DNA of 64,000 nucleotides from an uncultured bacterium (GTDB taxonomy: Bacteria > Cyanobacteriota > Vampirovibrionia > Gastranaerophilales > Gastranaerophilaceae). How positions within the stretch are numbered: the first letter of the stretch is position 1; every line of letters begins with the position of its first letter. A program made the position numbers and the translations under genes. Positions 1-8,627 of the stretch are shown piece after piece. The stretch covers positions 1 to 64,000 of the forward strand of contig CAMPBE010000004.1 in NCBI GenBank assembly GCA_946636615.1. The letters run 5' to 3'. The notes under the pieces are model-generated. The model had not been told where the DNA came from and searched no databases. It worked only from the letters and a program-made list of their open reading frames with translations.

Positions 1-103
1 ATGGTATTGTCATAGCTGATACAACACCAATAATACCTAAAGTAACCAATACTTCAGCCAAAGTAAACGCAAATCTACGTTTATTTTCATAATTGAAATT
101 CAT
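1..103 (-). CDS. Prepilin-type protein, N-terminal part only
   Basis: The minus strand reads into the window edge from an ATG at 103, preceded by a GAGG ribosome site. The visible start is a short charged leader followed by a prepilin-like segment, 'FAFTLAEVLVTLGIIGVVSA', with the family's Glu at +5 after the processing site. This is the classic type III signal cleaved by PilD-type peptidase, followed by the hydrophobic assembly helix. The rest of the gene lies outside the window, so major pilin, minor pilin and pseudopilin cannot be told apart. It probably uses the pilus machinery encoded at 43.5-49.4 kb. Confidence 0.85.
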   Translation of the reverse strand, partial: MNFNYENKRRFAFTLAEVLVTLGIIGVVSAMTIP

Positions 104-176
104 AAATTAACCTCATTTCTTTTTAATTGCATTCAAATTGTATCACATTCTATAAATATTTTTCAATAAGCTACAT

Positions 177-332
177 CTAATCTTTAAGATTTTTTATATT
201 TTCAGGGTGAGCAGAATTTGAAAGTATTATTTCATAATATTCATTTTTATCAATATTCACACCCATTGTCTTTGGATCCGCAAACACTTTTTTCTTTTTC
301 TTATTCAATAATTTTTTGTAATCACCTGCCAT
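177..332 (-). CDS. Small basic protein, 51 aa, unknown
   Basis: This ORF is too short for the supplied track. It starts 'MAGDYKKLLNKKKKKVF' with a lysine-rich run and ends 'NIKNLKD'. It lies 73 nt downstream of the prepilin start on the same strand, facing away from rplS. I see no convincing Shine-Dalgarno, signal peptide or membrane segment. Coding is supported by an ATG, an uninterrupted frame in very AT-rich DNA and the normal look of the second half. I do not recognise the family. Confidence 0.45.
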   Translation of the reverse strand: MAGDYKKLLNKKKKKVFADPKTMGVNIDKNEYYEIILSNSAHPENIKNLKD

Positions 333-365
333 ATTCTAATTATATTACAAAATCTTAAAAACTGC

Positions 366-394
366 TTGAAATTTAAATACATTTGTTTTACCAT
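366..394 (+). promoter_or_regulatory. Candidate promoter for rplS operon
   Basis: TTGAAA and TACCAT are separated by 17 nt, about 86 nt upstream of the rplS ATG. The -35 box is good and the -10 box is moderate. The leader that follows contains a G-rich stretch (gcgtgcgtcgg) but I could not identify a known L19 leader structure in it. Confidence 0.35.
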
Positions 395-480
395 AACTAT
401 GCGTGCGTCGGTTTATTGTGGAAAATCGATTTAAGGAATTTAAAAAAGTACGAAATATAAAGATATAAAGGAATTTTAAA

Positions 481-834
481 ATGAACCCTATTATTGATGA
501 ATTGGAAAAAAATTATTTAAGAGACAATCTTCCTGAAGCTAATCCTGGCGATACTGTTAAAGTTTTCGTTAGAATTGTTGAAGGTAACAAAGAAAGAATT
601 CAGGCTTTTGAAGGAACTGTTATTAAGAAACACGGTTCAGGCGTTAATAAAACTATCACTGTTAGAAAAGTTTTCCAAGGTGTTGGTGTTGAACGTGTAT
701 TCTTACTAAATTCTCCAAGAATTGACAAAATCACAGTTCTTAGAAAAGGTGACGTTAGACGTTCTAAATTGTATTACTTGAGAGAACGTTCAGGTAAAGC
801 AACTCGTATCAAGGAAAAAATTGAAAAAAGATAA
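481..834 (+). CDS. rplS: 50S ribosomal protein L19
   Basis: L19 binds the 30S/50S interface of the ribosome. The 117-aa length is normal for the family. Family landmarks are visible: '[20 protein letters not shown]' near residue 22, 'FEGTVI', and the C-terminal '[21 protein letters not shown]'. An AAGGAATTTT ribosome site precedes the ATG. The stop overlaps the start of the next gene by 14 nt, indicating co-transcription and probably translational coupling with rbgA. The rplS-rbgA-rnhB order is common in bacteria. Confidence 0.97.
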   Translation: MNPIIDELEKNYLRDNLPEANPGDTVKVFVRIVEGNKERIQAFEGTVIKKHGSGVNKTITVRKVFQGVGVERVFLLNSPRIDKITVLRKGDVRRSKLYYLRERSGKATRIKEKIEKR

Positions 835-1666
835 ACTTCATATACACTGGTATCCCGGTCATATTGCAAAAGCTGAAAAAAAGCTTAAGGAGCAATTATC
901 GTTGGTGGATGCGGTAATCGAAGTTATTGATGCGAGACTGCCTTTATCAAGCAGTTATGACAATATTACGAGGCTTTTAGGTGAAAAGCCTCGTCTTATT
1001 TTGCTTAATAAATCCGATTTGACAGACACAAATGAACTCAAAAAATTTATATCAATTATTGAAAAAAAAACAGGTTTTCCTGTACTAAAATCTGATGCCA
1101 AAAATTCAAAAGATCTTAATTTAATAGTAAAAAAGGCCGTAGAGCTATCTGAGCCAAGAATTCAAGCTATAATGAAAAAAGGGTTGCTGCGCAGACCAGC
1201 TCGTGTTATGGTTGTCGGAATGCCAAATGTAGGCAAATCAAGCATAATAAACAAACTTACAAAATCATCAAAGACAAAAATCGGTGCAAAAGCGGGAGTG
1301 ACAAGACAGCAGCAATGGGTTAGAATTAATCCTCAATTAGATTTACTTGATACACCAGGGATTATTCCAATGAAACAGGAAGATCAACTGCGAGCAAAAA
1401 AACTTGCGTTCGTTAATGCAGTTTCAGAAAACGCTTATTCTAACGAAGTAGTTGCAAAAGAGCTTTTACAACTACTTGATGAAAAATATTCGCAAACTGT
1501 AAAAGATTTTTATAAGGCAGAAAATTTAACGTTAGAAGATATTGCAAAATCAAGAAATTGGATAGTTTCAGGAGGAGAACCTGATATTGAAAGAACCTCT
1601 GTTTACATTTTAAGAGATTTTAGAGAAGGCAAAATCGGAAAATTTATTCTTGATGAGGTAGAATAA
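821..1666 (+). CDS. rbgA: Ribosome biogenesis GTPase YlqF/RbgA
   Basis: This is a circularly permuted GTPase that assists late 50S subunit assembly. The motif order shows the permutation: G4 NKSD at residues 63-66 comes before the G1 P-loop 'GMPNVGKS' at 133-140 and G3 DTPG at 177-180. The N-terminal '[14 protein letters not shown]' is diagnostic of YlqF. Length (281 aa) is normal. It overlaps rplS at its start and shares its last base with the rnhB start, so the three genes form a coupled operon. Confidence 0.95.
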   Translation: MKKDKLHIHWYPGHIAKAEKKLKEQLSLVDAVIEVIDARLPLSSSYDNITRLLGEKPRLILLNKSDLTDTNELKKFISIIEKKTGFPVLKSDAKNSKDLNLIVKKAVELSEPRIQAIMKKGLLRRPARVMVVGMPNVGKSSIINKLTKSSKTKIGAKAGVTRQQQWVRINPQLDLLDTPGIIPMKQEDQLRAKKLAFVNAVSENAYSNEVVAKELLQLLDEKYSQTVKDFYKAENLTLEDIAKSRNWIVSGGEPDIERTSVYILRDFREGKIGKFILDEVE

Positions 1667-2319
1667 TGATTTCTCACATTGAATCACTAATTGATTTTGA
1701 TAATAAATTTGACAGCATAATAATTGGGACAGATGAGGCAGGTAGAGGGTCGGGAATAGGTGCTGTATTTGCCGCAGCTGTCTGTTTTACAAATAAAAGT
1801 GAAAAACTTTTAGAAAAACTATCCATATTAAACGATAGCAAACAACTATCGAAAAAGCACAGAGAAGAACTTTATAAAATTATAAAACAAGAAACTACAA
1901 ACTGTGTTACTCCAATATCAGCTGAAGAAATCGAAAAGATTAACATATTAAATGCATCATTAAAAGCTATGCGTTTATCAGTAGAAAATATTGCTAATAA
2001 AATTGATTCAAATAAAATTTTAGTATTGGTTGATGGTAATAAATTAATACCAAATTTAAATTTAAAACAAAAATATATAATAAAAGGTGATGCAATATCA
2101 GCATCAATTGCTGCTGCAAGCATTCTTGCAAAAGTTGAACGTGACAGATATGTTATTGAATTATCAAAAGAATATCCTCAATACGGCTGGGACAAAAATA
2201 TGGGATATTTGACAAAAGAACATCTGGAAGCTATTGATAAATTTGGCACAACACCGTACCACAGAATGTCTTACTTAAAAAAACATTTTGCAAAAAAGGA
2301 ACAATTAAGTTTATTTTAA
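1666..2319 (+). CDS. rnhB: Ribonuclease HII
   Basis: RNase HII cuts RNA in RNA/DNA hybrids and removes misincorporated ribonucleotides. The motif 'GTDEAGRG' at 21-28 holds the catalytic D23-E24; D123 ('LVDGNK') and D142 ('KGDAISASIAAASILAKVERD') complete the acidic set. The 217-aa protein ends in QLSLF, which matches the consensus of bacterial beta-clamp-binding peptides (QL[SD]LF), suggesting tethering to the replisome. The start ATG overlaps the rbgA stop. A clamp role is inference; the enzyme identity is firm. Confidence 0.95.
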   Translation: MISHIESLIDFDNKFDSIIIGTDEAGRGSGIGAVFAAAVCFTNKSEKLLEKLSILNDSKQLSKKHREELYKIIKQETTNCVTPISAEEIEKINILNASLKAMRLSVENIANKIDSNKILVLVDGNKLIPNLNLKQKYIIKGDAISASIAAASILAKVERDRYVIELSKEYPQYGWDKNMGYLTKEHLEAIDKFGTTPYHRMSYLKKHFAKKEQLSLF

Positions 2320-2367
2320 TAACAAAAAAATTTTTGTTTAATTTTTGAATCTATCAAGGAGATAAAA

Positions 2368-2859
2368 ATGCAAATTCATTCAATTAATTCAAACAGACAA
2401 GAATCCTTTACCGGAGGTATTCACCATAGAATATTCGACAAAGCTATAAAAGACGGCGGGAATTATGATGTTCTTATGAATAAAGCCAATGAAATCAATG
2501 GAATAAATAATCCAAATTACACAATAACACATGTCATTTATAACGCAAAAGAAAAGTATGCAGAATTTTTATTATCAGTAAGAGATATAATGAAATTTGT
2601 TCCAGGAATGGAAACAATAAAACCTCAACCTATAATTTCTAAGGGTGAAAATGTTGCAGAAGCTCTTTTGAATATAGATAAAAAACAATTATTGGAAGCA
2701 AATGAAGCTCTTGAAAATTCGTACACCAAACAATTCAATGAAACTGAAAAATACAGAAAAAAGGTTTTAGCAGAACACCAACAAAGACTTGTAGATTTAC
2801 AAAACAAATATAATGAATTTAGAAGTTTTTGGTCTGATTTTTATAAACGAAACAAGTAA
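2368..2859 (+). CDS. Unknown protein with N-terminal SFTGG segment
   Basis: 163 aa, preceded by a good AAGGAGAT ribosome site and followed by a strong terminator, so it is a real single gene. The first 20 residues are polar and Asn/Gln rich with 'QESFTGG'; the rest looks like a mixed alpha/beta domain ending in a coiled-coil-like helix ('ETEKYRKKVLAEHQQRLVDLQNK' region). There is no signal peptide or membrane segment. I do not recognise the family. A similar short F-x-G start occurs in other unknown proteins of this window (for example 37967-38551). Confidence 0.75.
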   Translation: MQIHSINSNRQESFTGGIHHRIFDKAIKDGGNYDVLMNKANEINGINNPNYTITHVIYNAKEKYAEFLLSVRDIMKFVPGMETIKPQPIISKGENVAEALLNIDKKQLLEANEALENSYTKQFNETEKYRKKVLAEHQQRLVDLQNKYNEFRSFWSDFYKRNK

Positions 2860-2860
2860 T

Positions 2861-2890
2861 AAAAAAGACGGGATAAAACCCGCCTTTTTT
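2861..2890. terminator. Bidirectional rho-independent terminator
   Basis: Sequence AAAAAAGACGGG-ATAAAA-CCCGCCTTTTTT forms a GC-rich stem with an A-tract on one side and a T-tract on the other. It lies between two convergent genes and can serve both. Confidence 0.9.
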
Positions 2891-2904
2891 ATTTAATTTT
2901 GCTG

Positions 2905-3570
2905 TTAAACCAACGATAATTGTTTTTCTCCGGCAAAAATATTGTCTGAAGAAATATCAATTGAATCATGATTTACATCATAAAGAACCTCATTTTTAAT
3001 ATTTCTCAAATCTTCTTGCATCAATCTTCTTGGAGAACCTTCTTCCATAGAATGGTTTCTTAATAAATATGATGGATGGAAAATTGTTATTGCTCTGTAT
3101 TCTTTTCCGTCAACAGAAACATTCATCCATTGACCTCTTACTTTTGAAATTGTTTGTTTTTTATCTAACTCTACAAATGATTTTAGAGCAGTCGCACCAC
3201 AAAGAACGATTGCTCTTGGATTAATAATATCAATTTGTGCTTCTAAAAATTTTCTGCAAGCTGATTTTTCATCATCTGTCGGGACTCTGTTTTCAGGAGG
3301 TCTGCATTTTACTGTATTTATAATATAAACATCTTCTTGTCTGGAGATGCCTGCTTCTGCCAAAAATTCTGTTAAAAGTTTTCCTGCCCTGCCAACAAAC
3401 GGAGTTCCTGTCATATCTTCAGTTTCCCCGGGAGCTTCGCCTATCAATACAATTTTTGCAGTTGAAGGGTTACCGTCAGAAAAAACTATATTATTTCTTG
3501 TGCTTCCCAATGCGCAAGCATGACATTTTTCACATTTACCTCTAACTATCTCCAAACAATCTTTTTTCAT
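2905..3570 (-). CDS. Family 4 uracil-DNA glycosylase (4Fe-4S), copy 1
   Basis: Removes uracil from DNA at the start of base excision repair. The family-4 pattern is complete: four cysteines expected to hold a 4Fe-4S cluster (C16, C19, C89 and C105), 'LIGEAPGE' at about 42-49, 'KCRPPENR' and 'HPSYLLRN' near 165. Length is 221 aa. The C-terminus is QLSLV, close to a sliding-clamp-binding peptide and very similar to the RNase HII tail encoded just upstream. It overlaps by 4 nt the symporter gene that precedes it. A second homologue lies at 13871-14470 without that tail. Confidence 0.93.
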   Translation of the reverse strand: MKKDCLEIVRGKCEKCHACALGSTRNNIVFSDGNPSTAKIVLIGEAPGETEDMTGTPFVGRAGKLLTEFLAEAGISRQEDVYIINTVKCRPPENRVPTDDEKSACRKFLEAQIDIINPRAIVLCGATALKSFVELDKKQTISKVRGQWMNVSVDGKEYRAITIFHPSYLLRNHSMEEGSPRRLMQEDLRNIKNEVLYDVNHDSIDISSDNIFAGEKQLSLV

Positions 3571-5033
3571 ATTTTCTCCTCTTTAAATAATCCTACGTTG
3601 TATTTTTTACAATAACGTCTCAATTCTTTCATTATCACATCTGATAACATAAATACTGCTATTAAGTTTGGCACAGCCAAGAATAAAGTAAATGCATCAG
3701 ATAGATTAATTATACTTTTAAAATTCATGGCAGAACCAATAATAATGAATATACAATATATAACCTGAAAAGTCCTTGTTGTCAATTTTGTATCACCAAA
3801 TAAATAATTCCACGCCTTAATTCCGTAATAAGAACCGCAAAGCATTGTCGATAGCACAAAGCAACTTGCCATAAATGTTAATAATATTGGGAAAAATGGA
3901 CACACACTACCAAATGCTTTTGATGTTAATTCAATCCCAGCAATACCTGTCGTATTAAGATATTCACCAGAAACTACAATTACAAAGGCTGTTGCAGAGC
4001 CAACTATCACTGTATCAACAAAAGGTTGAAGCATCGCAATAAAGGCTTGAGCAACAGGTTTTGATGTTTTTACTGCAGAAAAAGCAATCGGTGCAGTGCC
4101 GAGCCCTGCCTCATTTGCAAACATTGCTCGTCTAAATCCCCATAGCATACAAGCAAAAACCCCGCCTGTTAATGCTCGAGGTTCAAATGCCTCTTTTAAA
4201 ATCATATGAACTGTATGCGGAACATGCCCGATGTGATATAAACAAATTGCAAACGCAGTTAATACATACAGAGTACACATCACAGGCGTGACTTTTGAGG
4301 TAAATTTTCCTATAGCTTTTATACCACCTATAATAGTTACATATGTGATAACAGCAACTATCAAACCCAACAACCAACTTTGATTTGCAAAGAAACTATG
4401 TTCTCCTCCTGTAACCTCAGTTATTTGCGTTGTCATTGCATTTATTTGAAACAAGTTCCAACCACCAATCATTGCGAATATACAACAAATTGCATAAATC
4501 TTTGAAAGATGTGGGGCAAACTTTCCTATATATTTATTGTTTTTTAATGCACCTTCAATATAATACATAGGGCCGCCAGCAATAGTTCCGTCAGAATTAA
4601 TTTTTCTAAATTTTATACCCAATAAGACTTCTGCAAATTTTAGCGCCATCGAGAAAAATCCTGCGCAAATCATCCAAAAAATTACTCCCGGTCCTCCAAT
4701 TGAAACTGCAGCGGCAGAGCCTGCAACATTACCAATACCTGCCGAAGCTGATATAGTTGCAGTAAGCGCTTGAAAAGATGACACCTCGCCACGTTTCTTC
4801 TTTTTTATTATATCTTTATGTTCATAATTCTTTGTTATAAGTTTTAAAGCATGCTTAAATCCCCAAATTCCGATAAAGCGTGTTCTAAATGTAAAATAAA
4901 AAGCAGCAGACATTAAGAGGGCTACCAAAAATTCAATCCTCACACCTTGAATTGTAACTGAACTGAATATTATCCCTGAAATTTTATCGGCTATTGGAGA
5001 TAAAAGGGTATCTATTGCTGCATCTAAATTCAT
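3567..5033 (-). CDS. Alanine/glycine:cation symporter (AGCS family)
   Basis: A 488-aa inner-membrane transporter with about ten hydrophobic segments. The AGCS hallmarks are clear: 'FQALTATISASAGIGNVAGSAAA', 'GGPGVIFWMICAGF', 'GGPMYYIE' and 'RRAMFANEAGLGTAPIA'. It is expected to import alanine or glycine with Na+. The ATG has no obvious Shine-Dalgarno but sits 9 nt after an extended -10-like TGTTAAAAT on the minus strand. It overlaps the downstream glycosylase gene by 4 nt. Exact substrate is not readable from sequence. Confidence 0.93.
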   Translation of the reverse strand: MNLDAAIDTLLSPIADKISGIIFSSVTIQGVRIEFLVALLMSAAFYFTFRTRFIGIWGFKHALKLITKNYEHKDIIKKKKRGEVSSFQALTATISASAGIGNVAGSAAAVSIGGPGVIFWMICAGFFSMALKFAEVLLGIKFRKINSDGTIAGGPMYYIEGALKNNKYIGKFAPHLSKIYAICCIFAMIGGWNLFQINAMTTQITEVTGGEHSFFANQSWLLGLIVAVITYVTIIGGIKAIGKFTSKVTPVMCTLYVLTAFAICLYHIGHVPHTVHMILKEAFEPRALTGGVFACMLWGFRRAMFANEAGLGTAPIAFSAVKTSKPVAQAFIAMLQPFVDTVIVGSATAFVIVVSGEYLNTTGIAGIELTSKAFGSVCPFFPILLTFMASCFVLSTMLCGSYYGIKAWNYLFGDTKLTTRTFQVIYCIFIIIGSAMNFKSIINLSDAFTLFLAVPNLIAVFMLSDVIMKELRRYCKKYNVGLFKEEKI

Positions 5034-5067
5034 TACTTGTATATTTTAACATAAACATATTGCAAAA

Positions 5068-5097
5068 TTACACATTATAAAAAGTTTGCGATATAAT
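5068..5097 (+). promoter_or_regulatory. Candidate promoter of PfkB gene
   Basis: TTACAC and a perfect TATAAT are separated by 18 nt in the gap between divergent genes, followed by a leader with an AAGGAGC ribosome site before the ATG at 5121. Confidence 0.5.
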
Positions 5098-5120
5098 ATA
5101 ATAAAATAAGGAGCAAAATT

Positions 5121-6167
5121 ATGTGCGATGTAGTAACAATTGGAAGTGCCACAATGGATGTTTTTGTAGAATGTGAAGACGCAAATATAGTATCTGTTTC
5201 TACAAAAAATAAAAAATCAGAATTTATGAGCTACCCATACGGTTCAAAGGTAGAGATATCTGATTTTTCATCACAAGTCGGCGGAGGTGGAGTTAACACC
5301 GCCTGCAACTTTTCAAATCTTGGATATAAAGCATGCGCAATGTTTAAAGTAGGAGATGATATTTATTCTGAAGGCATATTATCCTTTTTAAAAGATAAAA
5401 ACATAGATATGAATTGCATCGTACAAGATCCGAAAATGAGCACCGGTTTTTCGATAATTCTTGTAAGTTTTCAAGGGGACAGAACCGTTCTGGCACACAG
5501 AGGTGCAAACGGAAAAATAAAAAAATCAGATATTAACTTTGAAGCAATAAAGAAAGCAAAACTTGTATATATAGCACCTTTAAATGGGGATAGTACAAAA
5601 GTTCTTGATGATATAGTTAATTTTGCAAAAGAAAATGATGTTATAGTTTGCTTTAACGCAGGAACATCAAGCATTAAAAAAGGCTTTAACTATATGAGAA
5701 AGATATTGGAAAATGCTCACATAGTTGTTATGAATAAAGAAGAAGCATCAATGGCAACAGGAATTCAAGTAAGACCTGACACAAGCAAAGATAAATTTTC
5801 AGAACAACTTGTTCACCCTGATATCAAAGAAATGTTCCAAAAGTTAAAAGTAAGAGATTATCAGGTAATTGTAATCACAGACGGCGGTCGTGGCGCATAT
5901 GCCTATGCAGGCGACAAATACTTCTTCTGTCCTGTATTTGACGGTCCTGTTGTATCAACACTTGGCGCAGGTGATGCTTTTGCATCAACTTTCTGTGCAG
6001 CGTTGGCAAAGAGCGAGCTTGATATAGGAAAGTCTCTAATGTATGCTTCTGTTAATTCATCAGGTGTTGTTTCACAATTTGGTGCAACTCAAGGCCTTAT
6101 GACTTTTGATGAGATTGAAACTAAACTCTTGGAACACCCTGAATATACATACCAGACTGCAGATTAG
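5121..6167 (+). CDS. PfkB-family sugar/nucleoside kinase
   Basis: A ribokinase-fold kinase of 348 aa that phosphorylates a sugar or nucleoside with ATP. The N-terminal 'GSATMDVFVE', the glycine-rich substrate loop 'SQVGGGGVNTACNFSNLG', and the C-terminal catalytic/anion-hole signature 'STLGAGDAFASTF' are all present. The substrate cannot be assigned. It has a clear ribosome site and ends 4 nt inside the convergent membrane-protein gene. Confidence 0.9.
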   Translation: MCDVVTIGSATMDVFVECEDANIVSVSTKNKKSEFMSYPYGSKVEISDFSSQVGGGGVNTACNFSNLGYKACAMFKVGDDIYSEGILSFLKDKNIDMNCIVQDPKMSTGFSIILVSFQGDRTVLAHRGANGKIKKSDINFEAIKKAKLVYIAPLNGDSTKVLDDIVNFAKENDVIVCFNAGTSSIKKGFNYMRKILENAHIVVMNKEEASMATGIQVRPDTSKDKFSEQLVHPDIKEMFQKLKVRDYQVIVITDGGRGAYAYAGDKYFFCPVFDGPVVSTLGAGDAFASTFCAALAKSELDIGKSLMYASVNSSGVVSQFGATQGLMTFDEIETKLLEHPEYTYQTAD

Positions 6168-6913
6168 TCTGCATCTTTTTCATAAGTTTTAATCAACTCG
6201 TAATCCCAAACAAGAGTCGAAATAGTTAAAAGATATATCAACAGAATTCCTGTTAAGAAATTAGATAATTTGGTAATTGTAAATTGCATAGAAGATAACA
6301 TAATTCCAACACTCTCAATATTACCTCTGTGCACTATCGCCAAGAATGTTCCGAACATAAAGAAAATTATAAACACAACAAAAGTTACTAATATATACGC
6401 AAATATAAATACCCATAATCTCTTAAAAAACAAAGATATATAATGTTTTAGCGATGGGTTTTCAAATAATTTATAAGCTTCATTACTATTATAATTATAT
6501 GAAAAACCTGATTGAATCATTGTAAGTGGGATTGCAAGCAGCATTTCTGTAGCAAAGGCAACTCTTAAATAATCAGGAAAAATTTTTGCAAATGTCATCG
6601 GGACAACAAAAAACAAAAAGAAAATCAACGGTTTTTGAAAAAACAATTGAAACGGTCTAAAATCAATATCAGGCAACTCTCTTTCATGCAAAAATATAAC
6701 TTCATATCCTATTATAAACACAGAAAAAATAAACCAAGCCAAAATATACAAACTTTTTGCTAAGATGCCTAATGATTCAACACCATCAACCGTAACACAA
6801 ACATCAATAAGTCCCAATATTCCACACAAAGAAAATAAAGCTATATGCCTGGAAAAAGATTCCTTTCCACTATATATCCTTTTTATCCCCTCTAACATTT
6901 TCATAAATTTCAA
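6164..6913 (-). CDS. Polytopic membrane protein, unknown
   Basis: 249 aa with about six hydrophobic segments, for example 'SLYILAWFIFSVFIIGYEVIF' and 'VFIFAYILVTFVVFIIFFMFGTFLA'. The N-terminus is short and basic, giving a cytoplasmic start. Spacing of long hydrophobic helices resembles small integral membrane families of unknown role. The gene runs convergent with the PfkB kinase and divergent from prfB. No function is assigned. Confidence 0.75.
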   Translation of the reverse strand: MKFMKMLEGIKRIYSGKESFSRHIALFSLCGILGLIDVCVTVDGVESLGILAKSLYILAWFIFSVFIIGYEVIFLHERELPDIDFRPFQLFFQKPLIFFLFFVVPMTFAKIFPDYLRVAFATEMLLAIPLTMIQSGFSYNYNSNEAYKLFENPSLKHYISLFFKRLWVFIFAYILVTFVVFIIFFMFGTFLAIVHRGNIESVGIMLSSMQFTITKLSNFLTGILLIYLLTISTLVWDYELIKTYEKDAD

Positions 6914-6947
6914 TCTCCTAGAAAAATTATATCAATTTACATCTTAA

Positions 6948-6976
6948 TTGCAAGAAGATATTTTTTTAGATAAAAT
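6948..6976 (+). promoter_or_regulatory. Promoter placing prfB transcript start at its ATG
   Basis: TTGCAA, a 17-nt spacer, and TAAAAT end exactly 6 nt before the prfB ATG. The predicted start of transcription falls on or next to the A of ATG and there is no Shine-Dalgarno in the 6-nt gap. This suggests a leaderless mRNA. Confidence 0.6.
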
Positions 6977-6982
6977 TTAGTC

Positions 6983-8059
6983 ATGGAGACTGAAATTAAA
7001 CAACAATTTACTTTGTTACAAGAACGTTTTAATAAAATAAATACATTTGATTTAAGTTCATTAAAAAAAGAAGTTGAAGAATTAGAAACGCAGCTTCAAT
7101 CCCCAGAAATTTGGGCTGACCAAAAAAGAGCTTCCGAATTGGGCTCAAAAATTAGGGATATTAAAGATATTGTTGAATTTATTAACAAATGGCAAGCCGT
7201 TCTTGACGATACCGAAACAGCGTTAGAAATTGGCGATGAAGATTTAATCAAAGAATGCTCAATATCACTGCAAGAAATGGAAAAAGCATTGGACAAATTT
7301 GAAATCAAACAAATGCTAAATGGAGAATATGATGAAGCCGATGCAATTCTGACAATAAACGCAGGAGCTGGCGGCACTGATGCACAAGATTGGGCGAGTT
7401 TGTTACTTAGAATGTATATGAGATGGGCTGAAAACAAGAATTGGAAAGTTGAATTATTAGACAAACTTGACGGCGATGAAGCGGGTATAAAATCTGCTAC
7501 AATCAAAATTACAGGCAAATATGCATACGGTTATTCCAAAGCAGAAAAAGGGGTTCACAGATTAGTCAGAATCTCTCCGTTCAACGCAAACGGCAAACGT
7601 CAAACCAGCTTTGCTTCAGTTGAAGTTTCACCTATAATAGAAGATTTTGAAAAAACAATAACAATTCCGCCTGAAGAACTTGAAATAGATACAATGCGCT
7701 CAGGTGGTGCAGGCGGACAAAATGTAAATAAAGTAGAAACAGCCGTTAGAATTTTACACAAACCTACAGGAATAGTCGTAAAATGTCAGCAAGAACGTTC
7801 ACAGTTACAAAATAAAGAAAATGCAATGCAAATTTTGGCTTCAAAACTTCTTGCAATTCGTCAGGCTGAGCATGAGAAAAAGCTTGCTGAATTAAAGGGA
7901 GAAAATGTTGATATCAATTTTGGTTCCCAAATTCGCTCTTACGTATTCCATCCATACAAAATGGTAAAAGATCATAGAACAAACTATGAAGTCAGCAACG
8001 TAGATGCTGTTATGGACGGTGATTTAGACGGATTTATTGAGGCTTATTTAAAAAGCTAA
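6983..8059 (+). CDS. prfB: Peptide chain release factor 2
   Basis: RF2 ends translation at UGA and UAA codons. The SPF stop-recognition tripeptide is at 198-200 and the catalytic GGQ at 244-246. The 358-aa frame is open from the ATG: the region that usually contains the programmed frameshift reads ACA TTT GAT TTA with no in-frame stop, so the autoregulatory frameshift seen in many bacteria is absent. The promoter abuts the ATG. The gene ends 4 nt inside a small convergent ORF. Confidence 0.97.
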   Translation: METEIKQQFTLLQERFNKINTFDLSSLKKEVEELETQLQSPEIWADQKRASELGSKIRDIKDIVEFINKWQAVLDDTETALEIGDEDLIKECSISLQEMEKALDKFEIKQMLNGEYDEADAILTINAGAGGTDAQDWASLLLRMYMRWAENKNWKVELLDKLDGDEAGIKSATIKITGKYAYGYSKAEKGVHRLVRISPFNANGKRQTSFASVEVSPIIEDFEKTITIPPEELEIDTMRSGGAGGQNVNKVETAVRILHKPTGIVVKCQQERSQLQNKENAMQILASKLLAIRQAEHEKKLAELKGENVDINFGSQIRSYVFHPYKMVKDHRTNYEVSNVDAVMDGDLDGFIEAYLKS

Positions 8060-8268
8060 TCAAAACAAATTTTCTTTAATTCAAATTCAATATCATCAAC
8101 TTTTTCTAACTTTTCACTCAAGAGATTTGTTAGAATATATAAATGATTAGCACAATCTGTTGTAAAATCCGATTCACAGATTTTGTTCAAAAAATACGCA
8201 ATATCGTATATGCTGTCTAAAATCTCGTCCATTTTTTCTAAATGTGATTTAATTATTTCTTTGTTCAT
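8056..8268 (-). CDS. Small acidic helical protein, 70 aa, unknown
   Basis: The protein looks all-helical with repeated acidic and hydrophobic positions ('[20 protein letters not shown]') and could be a small coiled-coil or four-helix-type polypeptide. It ends 4 nt inside prfB, a typical tight convergent arrangement here. The ribosome site is weak (AAGTGA). I do not recognise it. The balanced amino-acid composition argues against a chance ORF. Confidence 0.55.
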   Translation of the reverse strand: MNKEIIKSHLEKMDEILDSIYDIAYFLNKICESDFTTDCANHLYILTNLLSEKLEKVDDIEFELKKICFD

Positions 8269-8328
8269 TTCATTGTCACTTTCTTTTTACAAAAATTATA
8301 TAACTAATTAAAGTAATAAACCACACGC

Positions 8329-8353
8329 AATAATATGAAAAATTCATATTATT
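8329..8353. repeat. Perfect 11-bp palindrome
   Basis: AATAATATGAA and TTCATATTATT flank a 3-nt AAA spacer, upstream of the small ORF at 8056-8268. It could be an operator or a weak hairpin. No T-tract follows. Confidence 0.6.
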
Positions 8354-8437
8354 ACATAATTTTTGTCATTATTGTACAAGTCAAGTAATAATTTACATAA
8401 TTACAATAATGCAATACGGTATAAAATAATTAAGCAT

Positions 8438-8622
8438 AAACTTTCCGGACCTTTGACGGAGTGAACAATCAATGTTTGTGAGGAAATAACAAAGGCTCGT
8501 ACTGTCTGAACGGTAATTTTTTAGATTCTGAATCAAGTTCAGAATGACAGTTAAAAAAGTGAGTTTACGAGCCTTTTACCGAACAATTACATTGATGTGA
8601 ACGAAGGAACAGGTCCAAGTTT
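8438..8622. repeat. 185-nt foldback element or structured RNA
   Basis: The ends are complementary: AAACTT-TCC-GGACCT at the left pairs with AGGTCCAAGTTT at the right. Further inside, ATCAATGT pairs with ACATTGAT and AAAGGCTCGTA with TACGAGCCTTTT. The whole stretch can fold into one interrupted rod with an apical hairpin at 8525-8545. A TATAAA box lies about 20 nt before the left end. It encodes no ORF. It may be a MITE-like element or a rod-shaped non-coding RNA; I cannot decide without copy-number or expression data. Confidence 0.6.
8524..8550. repeat. Dispersed palindrome nested in the foldback
   Basis: GATTCTGAATCAAGTTCAGAATGAC contains an 8-bp inverted repeat (ATTCTGAA/TTCAGAAT). It resembles the short GATnCTGAA..TTCAGnATGAC palindromes dispersed in many bacterial genomes, and is related in style to the ATTCT/AGAATGAC repeats elsewhere in this window. 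Confidence 0.55.
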
Positions 8623-8627
8623 CTTTG

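Noticed and set aside
7096-7518. 140-aa minus-strand ORF inside prfB
   Set aside because: Overlaps conserved RF2 coding sequence; no ribosome site or domain.
8438-8622. Identification as 6S RNA
   Set aside because: Length and rod shape agree, but I cannot verify the conserved bubble and a dispersed palindrome lies inside; left as an unassigned foldback.
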